Positions 32,388 through 46,403 of a stretch of 46,591 nt of DNA are shown here, one piece after another. A program made the translations under genes and the position numbers. The notes beneath the pieces were generated by a model, which saw nothing but the letters and a program-made list of their open reading frames with translations, had not been told where the DNA came from and ran no database searches. Position 1 is the stretch's first letter; each line of letters starts with the position of its first letter. Origin of the DNA: Mycobacterium sp. E787 (GTDB lineage: Bacteria > Actinomycetota > Actinomycetes > Mycobacteriales > Mycobacteriaceae); NCBI RefSeq assembly GCF_001668725.1, contig NZ_LZKL01000071.1, forward strand, positions 1 through 46,591, written 5' to 3'.

Positions 32388-34283
32388 CTAGATCGCCTCG
32401 CCGGTCAGCGCCTCCTCGCTGGCGAAGCAGGTCATCGGCACCCGGCGTCTGAACAGCAGTGACTCCATGGCGCTGCCGGTAACCGGGCGCGAGAACAGAA
32501 AACCCTGCGCCCGATGACATCCGTGCTCCAACAGGGTCTGTACGGCGGCCGGCGTCTCGACGCCCTCAGCGACCAGTTGCAGGCCGAAGGCCTCCGCGAG
32601 GCCGATGATGGCGCGAACGATGGCCAAGTCGCTGGTGTTGGTGTCCAGGTCGCGGACGAATCCGGCGTCGATTTTCAGCATGTCGACCGGAAGGGATTTC
32701 AGGTGCGACAGCACCGCATACCCGGTGCCGAAGTCGTCGATGGCGATCTGGACCCCGACCTCCTTCAACTCCGCGAGGGTTCGCCGAGTGGTTTCGATGT
32801 CGCGAACCACGGCGCGCTCGGTGATCTCCAGGCACACCGATCCGCCGTCGATGCCGAACTCCTCGATGGTGTCGGCGACGCTGCGGACGAAATTCGGGGT
32901 GATCAGCTGAACGGGCGACACGTTGATGCGCATTGTCGCGCCGTGTCCCACCCCGTTGGATTGCCACCGGCTGAACTCGGCGCAGGCGCTTCGCATGACC
33001 CATCGGCCCAGGTCTGCGGCGAGGTTGGTCGATTCGGCCACGCCGATGAACGAATCCGGTAGCAACAGCCCGCGCGTCGGGTGCCGCCAACGGACCAGCG
33101 CCTCGGCGCCCAGGATTTCGCGGGTCAGCAAGTCGACTTCGGGCAGGTAGTGCAGCAGCAGGGCATCGCTGTCGATGCCGGCCTGCAGATGGAACTCGAT
33201 ATCGTTGCGGAAGACGATATTGCGAGAGATGTCGCTGGTGCACACCACGACCTGGTTGCCCCCCGCGCGCTTGGCCGTCAGGGCGGCCTCGTCCGCTCGG
33301 CGAAGTAGATCCGCGGTGTTGTCGTGTCCCGGCTTACCCACCGCCATCCCGATGCTGACGGAGGGAGTGATCACGTCGTCGCCGATCTTCAATGGCGCGC
33401 ACAGCGTCCTCTGAAGCCGCTGCGCGAGTGATTCCGCGCTCCTGGTGAGCATCGCCCGGTCCGAGAAGACGAGGAACTCGTCCCCGCCGATCCGACCGAT
33501 CGTGCCCTGGTCGCCCAAGCTTGCCTGAAGCCGTTCGGCGAAGACCTTGAGGAAGTAATCGCCGGCGGGGTGGCCGAAGTAATCGTTGATCGCTTTCAGC
33601 CGATCGAGATCGAAATACAAGACCGCGACGGGTCCGGGGCGTCCCGCCGCGAGTCTGTCGGAGAGGCGCGCGACAACCGATCGACGATTGTGCAGGCCGG
33701 TCAGATCGTCATGCTCAGCCAGGTGCCGAAGCCCTTCTTCGGCGGCGATGCGGGCCTGAAGCTGGGCGAACAGAGTCGCCACCGCCCCCAGGGTGCCCAG
33801 CTCTTCCTGCTTCCACTTCTTGCGGCGATAGTTGACGAAGCCGAGTACACCCGTGGTCACCCCTCTGGTAACCAGCGGAGCGGCCGCCATCGACGGTGTC
33901 GCGATGCGGCGTCTTCCCGTTTGGCGCTGAAAGGCCTTGTACGCATAGGTCGTCGCGGCCGACGGCCGGATCACCACCGGTTCCGTGGGCTGTACCGCGA
34001 GCGGTTCCTTGCCGTGCGCGCAGGGGCCGAAGACGTCGTCGGCGCTGGTGAAGTCGACGATCGGCAAGAGATCCGCTTGTGGGCGGTCGGGTCGCGACGG
34101 CCATTCCGCGATCAATTTGGAGGCCGCGATGGCCGGGTCGTTGTGGCGTAAGAAACCGGTGTCCGCGTCGAACATGCGAACAAGCCTCGCCAGTACCTGT
34201 TGGCTCACCGTCGTGGCGGTGTACGCATTCGCCTCCATCAGTTGGGCGGCAACGGAGTTGACGAATCCTAGACCGCGCGACAC
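32388..34283 (-). CDS. GAF-GGDEF-EAL bifunctional cyclic-di-GMP enzyme (Rv1354c/DcpA-like)
   Basis: This 631-residue cytoplasmic protein can both make and break cyclic di-GMP. A GAF-like sensor occupies about 25-175. The diguanylate cyclase domain has GGDEF at 266-270, with no RxxD inhibitory site just before it. The phosphodiesterase domain has EAL at 394-396, plus Asn454, Glu486, the Asp516-Asp517 pair, Lys537, Glu573 and AQGF, so both domains look active. I recognise strong similarity to M. tuberculosis Rv1354c along the whole length, but that gene sits elsewhere. So this is an extra copy or a relocated gene. GTG at 34283 follows GAGG. Confidence 0.9.
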   Translation of the reverse strand: MSRGLGFVNSVAAQLMEANAYTATTVSQQVLARLVRMFDADTGFLRHNDPAIAASKLIAEWPSRPDRPQADLLPIVDFTSADDVFGPCAHGKEPLAVQPTEPVVIRPSAATTYAYKAFQRQTGRRRIATPSMAAAPLVTRGVTTGVLGFVNYRRKKWKQEELGTLGAVATLFAQLQARIAAEEGLRHLAEHDDLTGLHNRRSVVARLSDRLAAGRPGPVAVLYFDLDRLKAINDYFGHPAGDYFLKVFAERLQASLGDQGTIGRIGGDEFLVFSDRAMLTRSAESLAQRLQRTLCAPLKIGDDVITPSVSIGMAVGKPGHDNTADLLRRADEAALTAKRAGGNQVVVCTSDISRNIVFRNDIEFHLQAGIDSDALLLHYLPEVDLLTREILGAEALVRWRHPTRGLLLPDSFIGVAESTNLAADLGRWVMRSACAEFSRWQSNGVGHGATMRINVSPVQLITPNFVRSVADTIEEFGIDGGSVCLEITERAVVRDIETTRRTLAELKEVGVQIAIDDFGTGYAVLSHLKSLPVDMLKIDAGFVRDLDTNTSDLAIVRAIIGLAEAFGLQLVAEGVETPAAVQTLLEHGCHRAQGFLFSRPVTGSAMESLLFRRRVPMTCFASEEALTGEAI

Positions 34284-34807
34284 GGTGCCTCGATCGCCGT
34301 CCTGCGGACAGTCTCACCAGGTTCACGCACGTCACCAGGCAAGTCGGGCCATGCCGACCAGGGCCGGAGCGGTGGCCCGGTCATCGTCGGACCACCGACG
34401 ACATCCAGGTTTTGCCGCTGACCCGCCGGCGAATCGGATGGTCTCTTCGGCGCCGGCAGTTCGGGCCGCCGCCTACCGAGCGTGTGCCGGGTGGCGCAAG
34501 CCTTCCGCAGGGTGGAGCGTTCGCCAGCATCTGCTCGATCTGGTTCCACGCCACATTCCTTCTCGTCCGTTTCGCTGACGACGCCGTGGCCGGCGCACGC
34601 TTCTTGCCGGCCGGCGTCCCTGTCCGCCGGTGTGACGATCCCGCGCACGGATCCCCAAGCGTGTCGAGGCCGGCGGGCTCGCCATACCTAATCTACAGTC
34701 AATGACGCATAAACGGTACGTCGAGTTTGGATTTGACCCATTTTTATTATGTGTCGTACGTCACTGGCGGTCTGACGCGTGAGTGAAACGGCCCCCCGCT
34801 GCCTCAC
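34284..34807. other. Non-coding stretch with an A/T-rich island upstream of the cyclic-di-GMP gene
   Basis: This gap of about 520 bases has no convincing gene. Bases about 34684-34765 are strikingly A/T-rich (for example TTTTTATTATGTG) in a GC-rich genome. They include the heptamer GTACGTC twice, exactly 40 bases apart (34716 and 34756). The stretch may be a nucleoid-protein site or distal promoter. The rest is GC-rich and open in several frames without family resemblance. Confidence 0.5.
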
Positions 34808-35818
34808 CTACCCGAGCGCTGCCGTCCACTCCAGCAGCTGGTCGGCCGGCCAGGTGTTGACGATCCGCTCGACCGGCACGCCCGCGTCCAGCGCGCGCTG
34901 GGCGCCGTAGCCGAGGAAGTCCAGCTGGCCGGGCGCGTGCGCGTCGGTATCGATGCTGAACACGCAGCCGATCTCGAGCGCCAGCTGGAGCAGCCGGGTC
35001 GGCGGGTCCCGGCGTTCGGGACGGGAGTTGATCTCCACGGCCGTCCCATGGTCGCGACAAGCGGTGAACACCGCCTCGGCGTCGAACTTCGATTCGGGCC
35101 GGATGCCGCGCCCACCCGCGACCAGCCGGCCGGTGCAGTGGCCCAGCACGTCGGCGTGCGGATTGGAGACGGCGCGCAGCATGCGCCGCGTCATCGCCGG
35201 CGCATCCATCGACAGCTTCGAGTGGACGCTGGCCACGACGACGTCGAGGCGCTCGAGGAGCTCGGGTTCCTGGTCCAGGCCGCCGTCCTCGAGGATGTCG
35301 ACCTCGATTCCGGTGAGGATGCGCATCGGCGCAAACTGGTCGCGCAACCGGTCGATGACGTCGAGTTGCGCGCGCAGCCGCTCCGGCGACAGGCCGTTGG
35401 CGATGGTCAGCCGCGGCGAGTGGTCGGTCAGCGCGCAGTACTCGTGGCCCAGCGCCGACGCGGTGGCCATCATCTCGTCGATCGGCGCCGACCCGTCCGA
35501 CCAGTTCGAGTGCAGGTGCAAGTCGCCGCGCAGCGCGGACCGGATGTCTCCGCCACCGAGATCTTCAGCGGCGGAACGCAATTCGACCAGGAGGTCGGGT
35601 TCTCGACCCGACCAGGCCTGGTCGATGACCTTCGCGGTCTTGGGACCGATGCCCGGCAACGTCTGCCAGCTGTTGGCCTGCCCGTGCCGCTCCCGCGCCG
35701 CGTCGTCAAGCGCTTCGACGATGTCGGCGGCGTTGCGGTAGGCCATCACCCGCCTGGGATCGTGGCGGCTGCGGTCCTTGTAGTAGGCGATCTGCCGCAG
35801 CGCCGTTACCGGGTCCAT
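34808..35818 (-). CDS. PHP-domain hydrolase with N-terminal helix-hairpin-helix (Rv3856c ortholog)
   Basis: This 336-residue protein resembles the C-terminal half of PolX-type polymerases but lacks a polymerase domain. The N-terminus (1-95) has helix-hairpin-helix motifs (LPGIGPKTAKVI) for DNA. PHP metal motifs follow: GDLHLHSNWSDG, LTDHSPRL, GIEVDI, VVASVHS, LGHCTGR, VEINSRPERRDPP and SIDTDAH, so the trinuclear metal site is complete. A phosphoesterase or 3'-5' exonuclease acting in DNA repair is the family expectation. ATG at 35818 gives the known length. A decayed partial copy of its 5' part lies at 37993-38115. Confidence 0.88.
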   Translation of the reverse strand: MDPVTALRQIAYYKDRSRHDPRRVMAYRNAADIVEALDDAARERHGQANSWQTLPGIGPKTAKVIDQAWSGREPDLLVELRSAAEDLGGGDIRSALRGDLHLHSNWSDGSAPIDEMMATASALGHEYCALTDHSPRLTIANGLSPERLRAQLDVIDRLRDQFAPMRILTGIEVDILEDGGLDQEPELLERLDVVVASVHSKLSMDAPAMTRRMLRAVSNPHADVLGHCTGRLVAGGRGIRPESKFDAEAVFTACRDHGTAVEINSRPERRDPPTRLLQLALEIGCVFSIDTDAHAPGQLDFLGYGAQRALDAGVPVERIVNTWPADQLLEWTAALG

Positions 35819-35989
35819 GGCTCCAGTGTGCCCAGGCGGTGACTGCAAGCGCGGCCGAGCCTGGCGCCGCGGCTCCCTGCCCGTTTTGCAGTGGGTCGGC
35901 TGGCCCAGGTTCTAGTGTTGTAGCCGGCAAACGTCGGCGCAGGGATCAGGTGTCGCGTTCGCAGCGTGCGACGAGGTGAGGAGTCGGCG

Positions 35990-37966
35990 ATGAGCGACGC
36001 CGCAGACACCACAATGGGGTCGCGCGCGGGGTCGATGTTCGGGCACTATCGGCTACACCGACTGCTTGGCCCCGGCGGGTTCGGCGAGGTGTATGAGGCC
36101 GAAGACACCGTGCTGCATCGCCTGGTGGCGCTGAAACTGATCGCCGCCCGCTACTCGCACGATCCGGTGTTTCGCGAGCGGCTGTTTCGTGAGGCCCAGC
36201 ACGCGGCGCGGTTACATGATCCGCACGTGGTCCCCATCCACGGCTGCGGAGAGATCGACGGGCAGCTCTATATCGACATGCGCCTGATCAAGGGCATCAA
36301 CTTGCAGGCCCTGCTGGCCCGCGAGGGGCCGCTCGACCCGCCTCGTGCGGTGGCCATCGTGCGTCAGATCGCGTCGGCGCTCGATGCAGCTCATGCCGAT
36401 CAGGTGACGCACCGCGACGTCAAACCCGGCAACATCCTCGTCAACCGGGACGACTTCGCCTGCCTGGTGGATTTCGGGTTGGCCAACGCGGCGGGCGAGG
36501 CGAAGTTGACCAGCACCGGCACCACCATCGGCACGTTCGCCTACATGGCCCCAGAGCGGTTCGGCAACGCTGAAGTGACCGCCCGGTCCGACATCTACGC
36601 ACTGGCGTGTGTGCTCTATGAATGCCTGACCGGCTCGCAGCCCTACGCGCCGGGTGATCTGCCCGCCTTGATCACCGCGCACCTCACGGCCCCTATCCCG
36701 CGTCCGAGCCAGTGTCGACCAGACATCCCCGCCGCGTTCGACGAAGTGATCGCGCGGGGCATGGCCAAAGACCCCACGCAGCGCTACGCGAGCGCCGGGG
36801 ATCTCGCCCTCGCCGCCCAACACGCCCTGGGCAACCCCGACCGAGACGACGCCGACACCATCCTCATCGGTAGCGGCGCCAGCCCGGCATCCGAGACCAT
36901 TGCGGCGCCAACACCGTTGGCGCCCGCCGACACCCTCGTCGTCACACCACTGGCCGCAGCACAGACAGCGGAGGTTCCCTCGACCGACACGCCGACGCGG
37001 CCGACTGCGCCGAACCTGGTGCCATCAGCAAAGCCGGAGCGGCCTCAACGCCCCAGTCCCGCAAAGAGATTCAGCGGCAAGCGGCGGCTGGCGGTCGCGG
37101 TGGGTGCCGTCGCGCTGACCGCCGCCGCCATCGTCGGCATAGTGATCATGGTCGGGCAGAGGTCGGCGCCCCCGGCGACGCCGCCCCCGGCGCCGCCGCC
37201 GCCGGCCGCCAAGCCGTCCCAGGCGGTGCTGCTCGCCGGTGTCGAGGATCCCCGGGGTGTCGCGGTGGACAGTGGCGGCACCGTCTACGTCGCCGAAAGC
37301 GGCAACGACAAGGTGCTGACGCTGCCCCCAGGATCCACCACCCCGACGGTGCTGCGGTTCACCGGCCAGCGCGACACCCTGGGGATCGCCGTGGACGGCC
37401 GGGGCACGGTCTACTTGACGGACTCGATCGACAACGAGGTGGCGGCGCTACCCGCCGGATCGACGATCCCCACGGTCCTGCCGTTCACCGGCCTCGACTA
37501 TCCGTCCGGGGTCGCGGTGGACGGCAACGGCACCGTCTACGTCGCCGACACGGGAAACCACCGGGTGCTGGCGCTGGCCGCGGGATCGACGACCCAGCGA
37601 ACGCTGCCGTTCACCGACCGGCCTGACGCGTGCGGGGTGGCGGTGGACGGCAAGGGCGCCGTCTACGTCACCGACACGCGTAACAACCAGGTGCTGATGC
37701 TGCCCCCGGGCTCCAACACTCCGACGGTGCTGCCGTTCACGGGGCTCGGCTATCCATCCGGTGTCGCGGTGGACAGCAGCGGCGCCGTCTACGTCGTCGA
37801 CTCGAACAACCACCGGGTGCTGAAGCTGCCCGCCGGATCCACCACCCCGACGGTGCTGCCGTTCGCCGGCCTCAAAAGCCCCTGGAGTGTGGCACTGGAC
37901 GGCAAGGGGGCCATCTATGTCACCGACTCGCAGAACAACCGGGTGGTGAAGCTGCCGGCGTCCTGA
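35990..37966 (+). CDS. PknD-like transmembrane Ser/Thr protein kinase with NHL beta-propeller
   Basis: This 658-residue receptor-type kinase has a kinase domain at 20-280 with the Gly-loop GPGGFG, Lys49, Glu68, the HRD loop 141-143, DFG 161-163 and APE 187-189, all intact. A Thr/Pro-rich juxtamembrane linker reaches about 365, and a single transmembrane helix spans 367-388. The outer part (415-658) has six NHL repeats of about 42 residues (GVAVD...GTVYVADTGNHRVL), forming a beta-propeller sensor. M. tuberculosis PknD (Rv0931c) has the same plan at another locus. ATG at 35990 follows GAGGTGAGGAG. It lies between the PHP gene and a remnant of that gene, so it looks inserted. Confidence 0.9.
   Translation: MSDAADTTMGSRAGSMFGHYRLHRLLGPGGFGEVYEAEDTVLHRLVALKLIAARYSHDPVFRERLFREAQHAARLHDPHVVPIHGCGEIDGQLYIDMRLIKGINLQALLAREGPLDPPRAVAIVRQIASALDAAHADQVTHRDVKPGNILVNRDDFACLVDFGLANAAGEAKLTSTGTTIGTFAYMAPERFGNAEVTARSDIYALACVLYECLTGSQPYAPGDLPALITAHLTAPIPRPSQCRPDIPAAFDEVIARGMAKDPTQRYASAGDLALAAQHALGNPDRDDADTILIGSGASPASETIAAPTPLAPADTLVVTPLAAAQTAEVPSTDTPTRPTAPNLVPSAKPERPQRPSPAKRFSGKRRLAVAVGAVALTAAAIVGIVIMVGQRSAPPATPPPAPPPPAAKPSQAVLLAGVEDPRGVAVDSGGTVYVAESGNDKVLTLPPGSTTPTVLRFTGQRDTLGIAVDGRGTVYLTDSIDNEVAALPAGSTIPTVLPFTGLDYPSGVAVDGNGTVYVADTGNHRVLALAAGSTTQRTLPFTDRPDACGVAVDGKGAVYVTDTRNNQVLMLPPGSNTPTVLPFTGLGYPSGVAVDSSGAVYVVDSNNHRVLKLPAGSTTPTVLPFAGLKSPWSVALDGKGAIYVTDSQNNRVVKLPAS
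37239..37963 (+). repeat. Six tandem NHL-repeat coding units
   Basis: Imperfect DNA repeats of about 123-126 bases encode the propeller blades. Recurrent segments such as GGATCCACCACCCCGACGGT and GCGGTGGACGGC show recent internal duplication or gene conversion among blades. Confidence 0.75.
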
Positions 37967-37992
37967 TCGCGTTGAGTTCCCCGACACCCATG

Positions 37993-38115
37993 CGCCAGAA
38001 CGCAATTCGACCAGCAATCGGGTTCGCGACGATCCGACCGGGCCTGGTCGATGACGTTCGCGGCGGCATCGACGATAGGCGATCACCCGCATGGGGCCGT
38101 GGCGGCGAGCGCGGC
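37993..38115 (-). pseudogene. Decayed partial copy of the PHP/HhH gene
   Basis: Bases 37995-38065 align with 35570-35640 inside the PHP gene. GAACGCAATTCGACCAG is identical (17 bases) and GGCCTGGTCGATGAC is identical (15 bases), with other matches between. A second block, GATCACCCGCATGGGGCCGTGG, resembles 35743-35766. The copy has lost the codons between the two blocks and has no open frame. It covers only the part encoding roughly residues 14-83 of the PHP protein, in the same orientation. Confidence 0.65.
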
Positions 38116-38153
38116 GCAGCGGGCGCTGCAGGTCCCCGCCGGCAGCGGCCGGG

Positions 38154-38585
38154 TCAGAAGAACTGGCCGGCGATGAACCCCGCGAGCAGCACGGCGAACC
38201 CCCCGATTTCGCCGCCGATGAGCAAGGCCATCGCGATCGCGATTCCCCGGTTGGGCCGCTCGAATTGGTTGACGGTGTCGCGCCGCGCCCCGTGGCCGAT
38301 GTAGCTGAGGATGGCGCCGACGAAAAAGAAGACGACGACGCCCGCCGCGGTGAGGTTGACCCACGCCGGCCAGGCGCTGAGTTCGACGAAGGCCGCCAGC
38401 AGCAGCGTCGCGAACGAGTAGAGCAGCGCCGCGCGGTGCGCGATGTCGACGTACGGGTGCGCACGGTGATCCTCGGCGGCCATGATCTGGCGGTACTTCC
38501 ACACACCGAGCACCAGCGCGAGCAGGAAGATCAGGCCGGCCGCCAACAGGGTGATCCTGGTGTCCGGGCCGAGGGTGTGGGTCAT
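38154..38585 (-). CDS. Four-helix membrane protein of unknown function
   Basis: This 143-residue protein has four hydrophobic helices at about 10-32, 50-70, 75-97 and 115-140. A His-containing loop (EDHRAHPYVDIAHRAAL) lies between the first two, where a metal or heme could bind. ATG at 38585 stands just before the divergent oxidoreductase gene; the 50-base gap holds both promoters. It could correspond to the small membrane protein Rv3857c of H37Rv (64 residues, possibly truncated there), but this is uncertain. Confidence 0.7.
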   Translation of the reverse strand: MTHTLGPDTRITLLAAGLIFLLALVLGVWKYRQIMAAEDHRAHPYVDIAHRAALLYSFATLLLAAFVELSAWPAWVNLTAAGVVVFFFVGAILSYIGHGARRDTVNQFERPNRGIAIAMALLIGGEIGGFAVLLAGFIAGQFF

Positions 38586-38635
38586 CGTCTGACGAGTTTA
38601 GTTTCCCTTAATAAACCCGGACTACCGTCGGGGTC

Positions 38636-39487
38636 ATGCGATTCGCGTTCAAAACCTCACCCCAGAACACCACTTGGGCCGACATGCTCGCCGTCTGGCA
38701 GGCCGCCGACGACATCGACGTCTTCGAGTCCGGCTGGACCTTCGACCACTTCTATCCGATCTTCTCCGACAGCAGCGGACCCTGCCTCGAAGGCTGGACG
38801 ACGCTGACCGCGCTGGCCCAGGCCACCCAGCGGTTGCGGCTGGGCACCCTGGTCACCGGCATTCACTACCGCCACCCGGCCGTGCTGGCGAATATGGCCG
38901 CGGCGCTGGACATCATCTCGAACGGACGCCTCGAACTCGGCATCGGTGCGGGCTGGAACGAGGAGGAGTCGGGCGCCTATGGCATCGAGCTGGGTTCCAT
39001 CAGGGAACGCTTCGACCGATTCGAGGAAGCCTGCCAGGTGCTGATCAGCCTGCTGAGCGAGGAGACCACGGACTTCGCGGGCAAGTACTACCAACTCAAA
39101 GGCGCCCGCAACGAGCCCAAGGGCGTGCAGCGCCCGCACCCGCCGATCTGCATCGGCGGCAGCGGCGAGAAGCGCACCCTCCCGATCACCGCGCGCTACG
39201 CCCAGCACTGGAACTTCGCCGGCGGCCCGCCCGAATTGTTCGCACAGAAGCGCGACGTGCTGGCCGCGCGGTGTGCGGACATCGGTCGGGACCCCAAGGA
39301 GATCACCATGTCGGCTCATCTGCGCCTCGAGCCGGACCTGGACTACGGGAAGGTGATGGCCGATGCCGCCGCCCTGGGCGCCGAGGGACTGGACCTCGGC
39401 ATCGTCTACCTCCCCCCGCCGCACGACCCCGCCGTCCTGGAACCGTTGGCGGAGGCGATCCGGGATTCGGGGTTGTGGGACGGCTGA
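38636..39487 (+). CDS. LLM-class F420-dependent oxidoreductase
   Basis: This 283-residue luciferase-like monooxygenase-fold protein starts MRFAFKTSPQ. It has the LGTLVTG strand, an RHPAVLANMAAALD segment, SNGRLELGIGAGWNEEE (the cofactor-phosphate region typical of the actinobacterial F420 subgroup), and PPICIGGSGEKRTL. F420 rather than FMN is likely from this motif set. The substrate is unknown. ATG at 38636 is the only reasonable start. It is divergent from the four-helix membrane protein. Confidence 0.87.
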   Translation: MRFAFKTSPQNTTWADMLAVWQAADDIDVFESGWTFDHFYPIFSDSSGPCLEGWTTLTALAQATQRLRLGTLVTGIHYRHPAVLANMAAALDIISNGRLELGIGAGWNEEESGAYGIELGSIRERFDRFEEACQVLISLLSEETTDFAGKYYQLKGARNEPKGVQRPHPPICIGGSGEKRTLPITARYAQHWNFAGGPPELFAQKRDVLAARCADIGRDPKEITMSAHLRLEPDLDYGKVMADAAALGAEGLDLGIVYLPPPHDPAVLEPLAEAIRDSGLWDG

Positions 39488-39523
39488 TCCCGAGCAAACT
39501 CCGCCGGAATCGTGAGGTGGCGC

Positions 39524-39664
39524 CTACACCCCGAACAGCATCAGCTCTTCGGCGGTGATCAGTCGTTCTTGCTTAGCGGGGAATTCGCGGCTCTTCACCG
39601 GGTGACGTAACCACGACCAGGCGATTCGCCCCATCCGCGACCGAGGTACCGGGTTGACATTCAC
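39524..39664 (-). CDS. 46-residue basic mini-protein next to gltD
   Basis: GTG at 39664 with AGGAG eight bases upstream opens a 46-residue frame (MNVNPVPRSRMGRIAWSWLR start, ending TAEELMLFGV). It is basic in the middle and has an amphipathic WSWLRHPVK segment that could touch a membrane. Longer in-frame starts up to 39763 exist, but they lack a ribosome binding site. The organised sequence and strong site suggest a true small gene. It may correspond to Rv3857c (64 residues in H37Rv); I am not certain. Function unknown. Confidence 0.55.
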   Translation of the reverse strand: MNVNPVPRSRMGRIAWSWLRHPVKSREFPAKQERLITAEELMLFGV

Positions 39665-39714
39665 AGTGACCACTCCTGCGATCGGTCCGTTCTGGCGGGA
39701 CTCCCCCGTGACTA

Positions 39715-39727
39715 CTCTGTGACAGAG
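39715..39727. promoter_or_regulatory. Perfect palindrome upstream of the 46-residue gene
   Basis: CTCTGT-G-ACAGAG is a perfect six-base-arm palindrome 51 bases upstream of the mini-protein start. It could be an operator. Nothing else in this gap (39665-39817) is recognisable. Confidence 0.3.
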
Positions 39728-39817
39728 CCCACAACGAACCATTAGACAACAACCGCCTGGCAAACGTGGGCAGAAACGCCGAATTGAATTCTTCTGTTTC
39801 TGGTGTGACCGATGTGA

Positions 39818-45866
<6,049 letters not shown>

Positions 45867-45917
45867 ATGCACCTGACCCTTCAACCAGAACGTTCTTCGC
45901 TGCCGTTACGAGCGGCT

Positions 45918-45948
45918 CCGACGGGGCCGCAACCGGGGGCCCCGTCGG
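45918..45948 (-). promoter_or_regulatory. Strong leader hairpin upstream of gltB
   Basis: CCGACGGGGCC and GGCCCCGTCGG form a perfect 11-pair GC-rich stem with a nine-base loop, 52-82 bases upstream of the gltB ATG. In the transcript it could slow RNA polymerase or ribosome entry, so attenuation is possible. No T tract follows it. Confidence 0.5.
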
Positions 45949-46403
45949 CGTCTTGCCGATCGGCTGTGCCCCAGGTGGAGGCGAACCGTCAAGGATTCGT
46001 CCGTGCAGCGCTGAACGGTGGCCTGGAACCGGCTTCGACAAGTCGTAAAACGATATGACAATACCCGCCTGACATGCCAACTTCGTTAAGTCTAACCGCC
46101 CGCTGGCAGCGGCGTAAATTCGCTGCAGCGAACGATCGGCGACGTCGCCGACATGGACGTTTTCGGTTGATATGTTCCCGACCCCAGCGTCGATCCTACC
46201 GAACCGCTCGGCATATCCGCCAATGACGCGAGTTTGCTGTGATCACGCACACGCCCGTCGCCCCCGGTGCCGGAGCCGGCCACGCCGCGTGCTCAGCGGA
46301 CAACGGGGCGAGTCGCGTCCCGGCCGCCGGCTGCCCCGGCGAAGTTTGCACGTCACGGCGTGACCGATACTGGTCCGGTACTGGTCCGGCACGCGAGGAG
46401 CCC
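45949..46403. promoter_or_regulatory. Divergent promoter region of gltB and the Rv3860-type gene
   Basis: About 450 bases lie between the gltB leader hairpin and the next ATG. A less GC-rich part (about 46025-46115) is the likely place of the gltB promoter. No convincing gene or clear regulator site was recognised here. Confidence 0.4.

Noticed and set aside
34412..34705. 97-codon and overlapping frames upstream of the cyclic-di-GMP gene
   Set aside because: Several frames overlap on both strands, none has a good ribosome site or a recognisable motif.
37239..37963. CRISPR or satellite DNA
   Set aside because: The repeats are NHL blade codons in one open frame.
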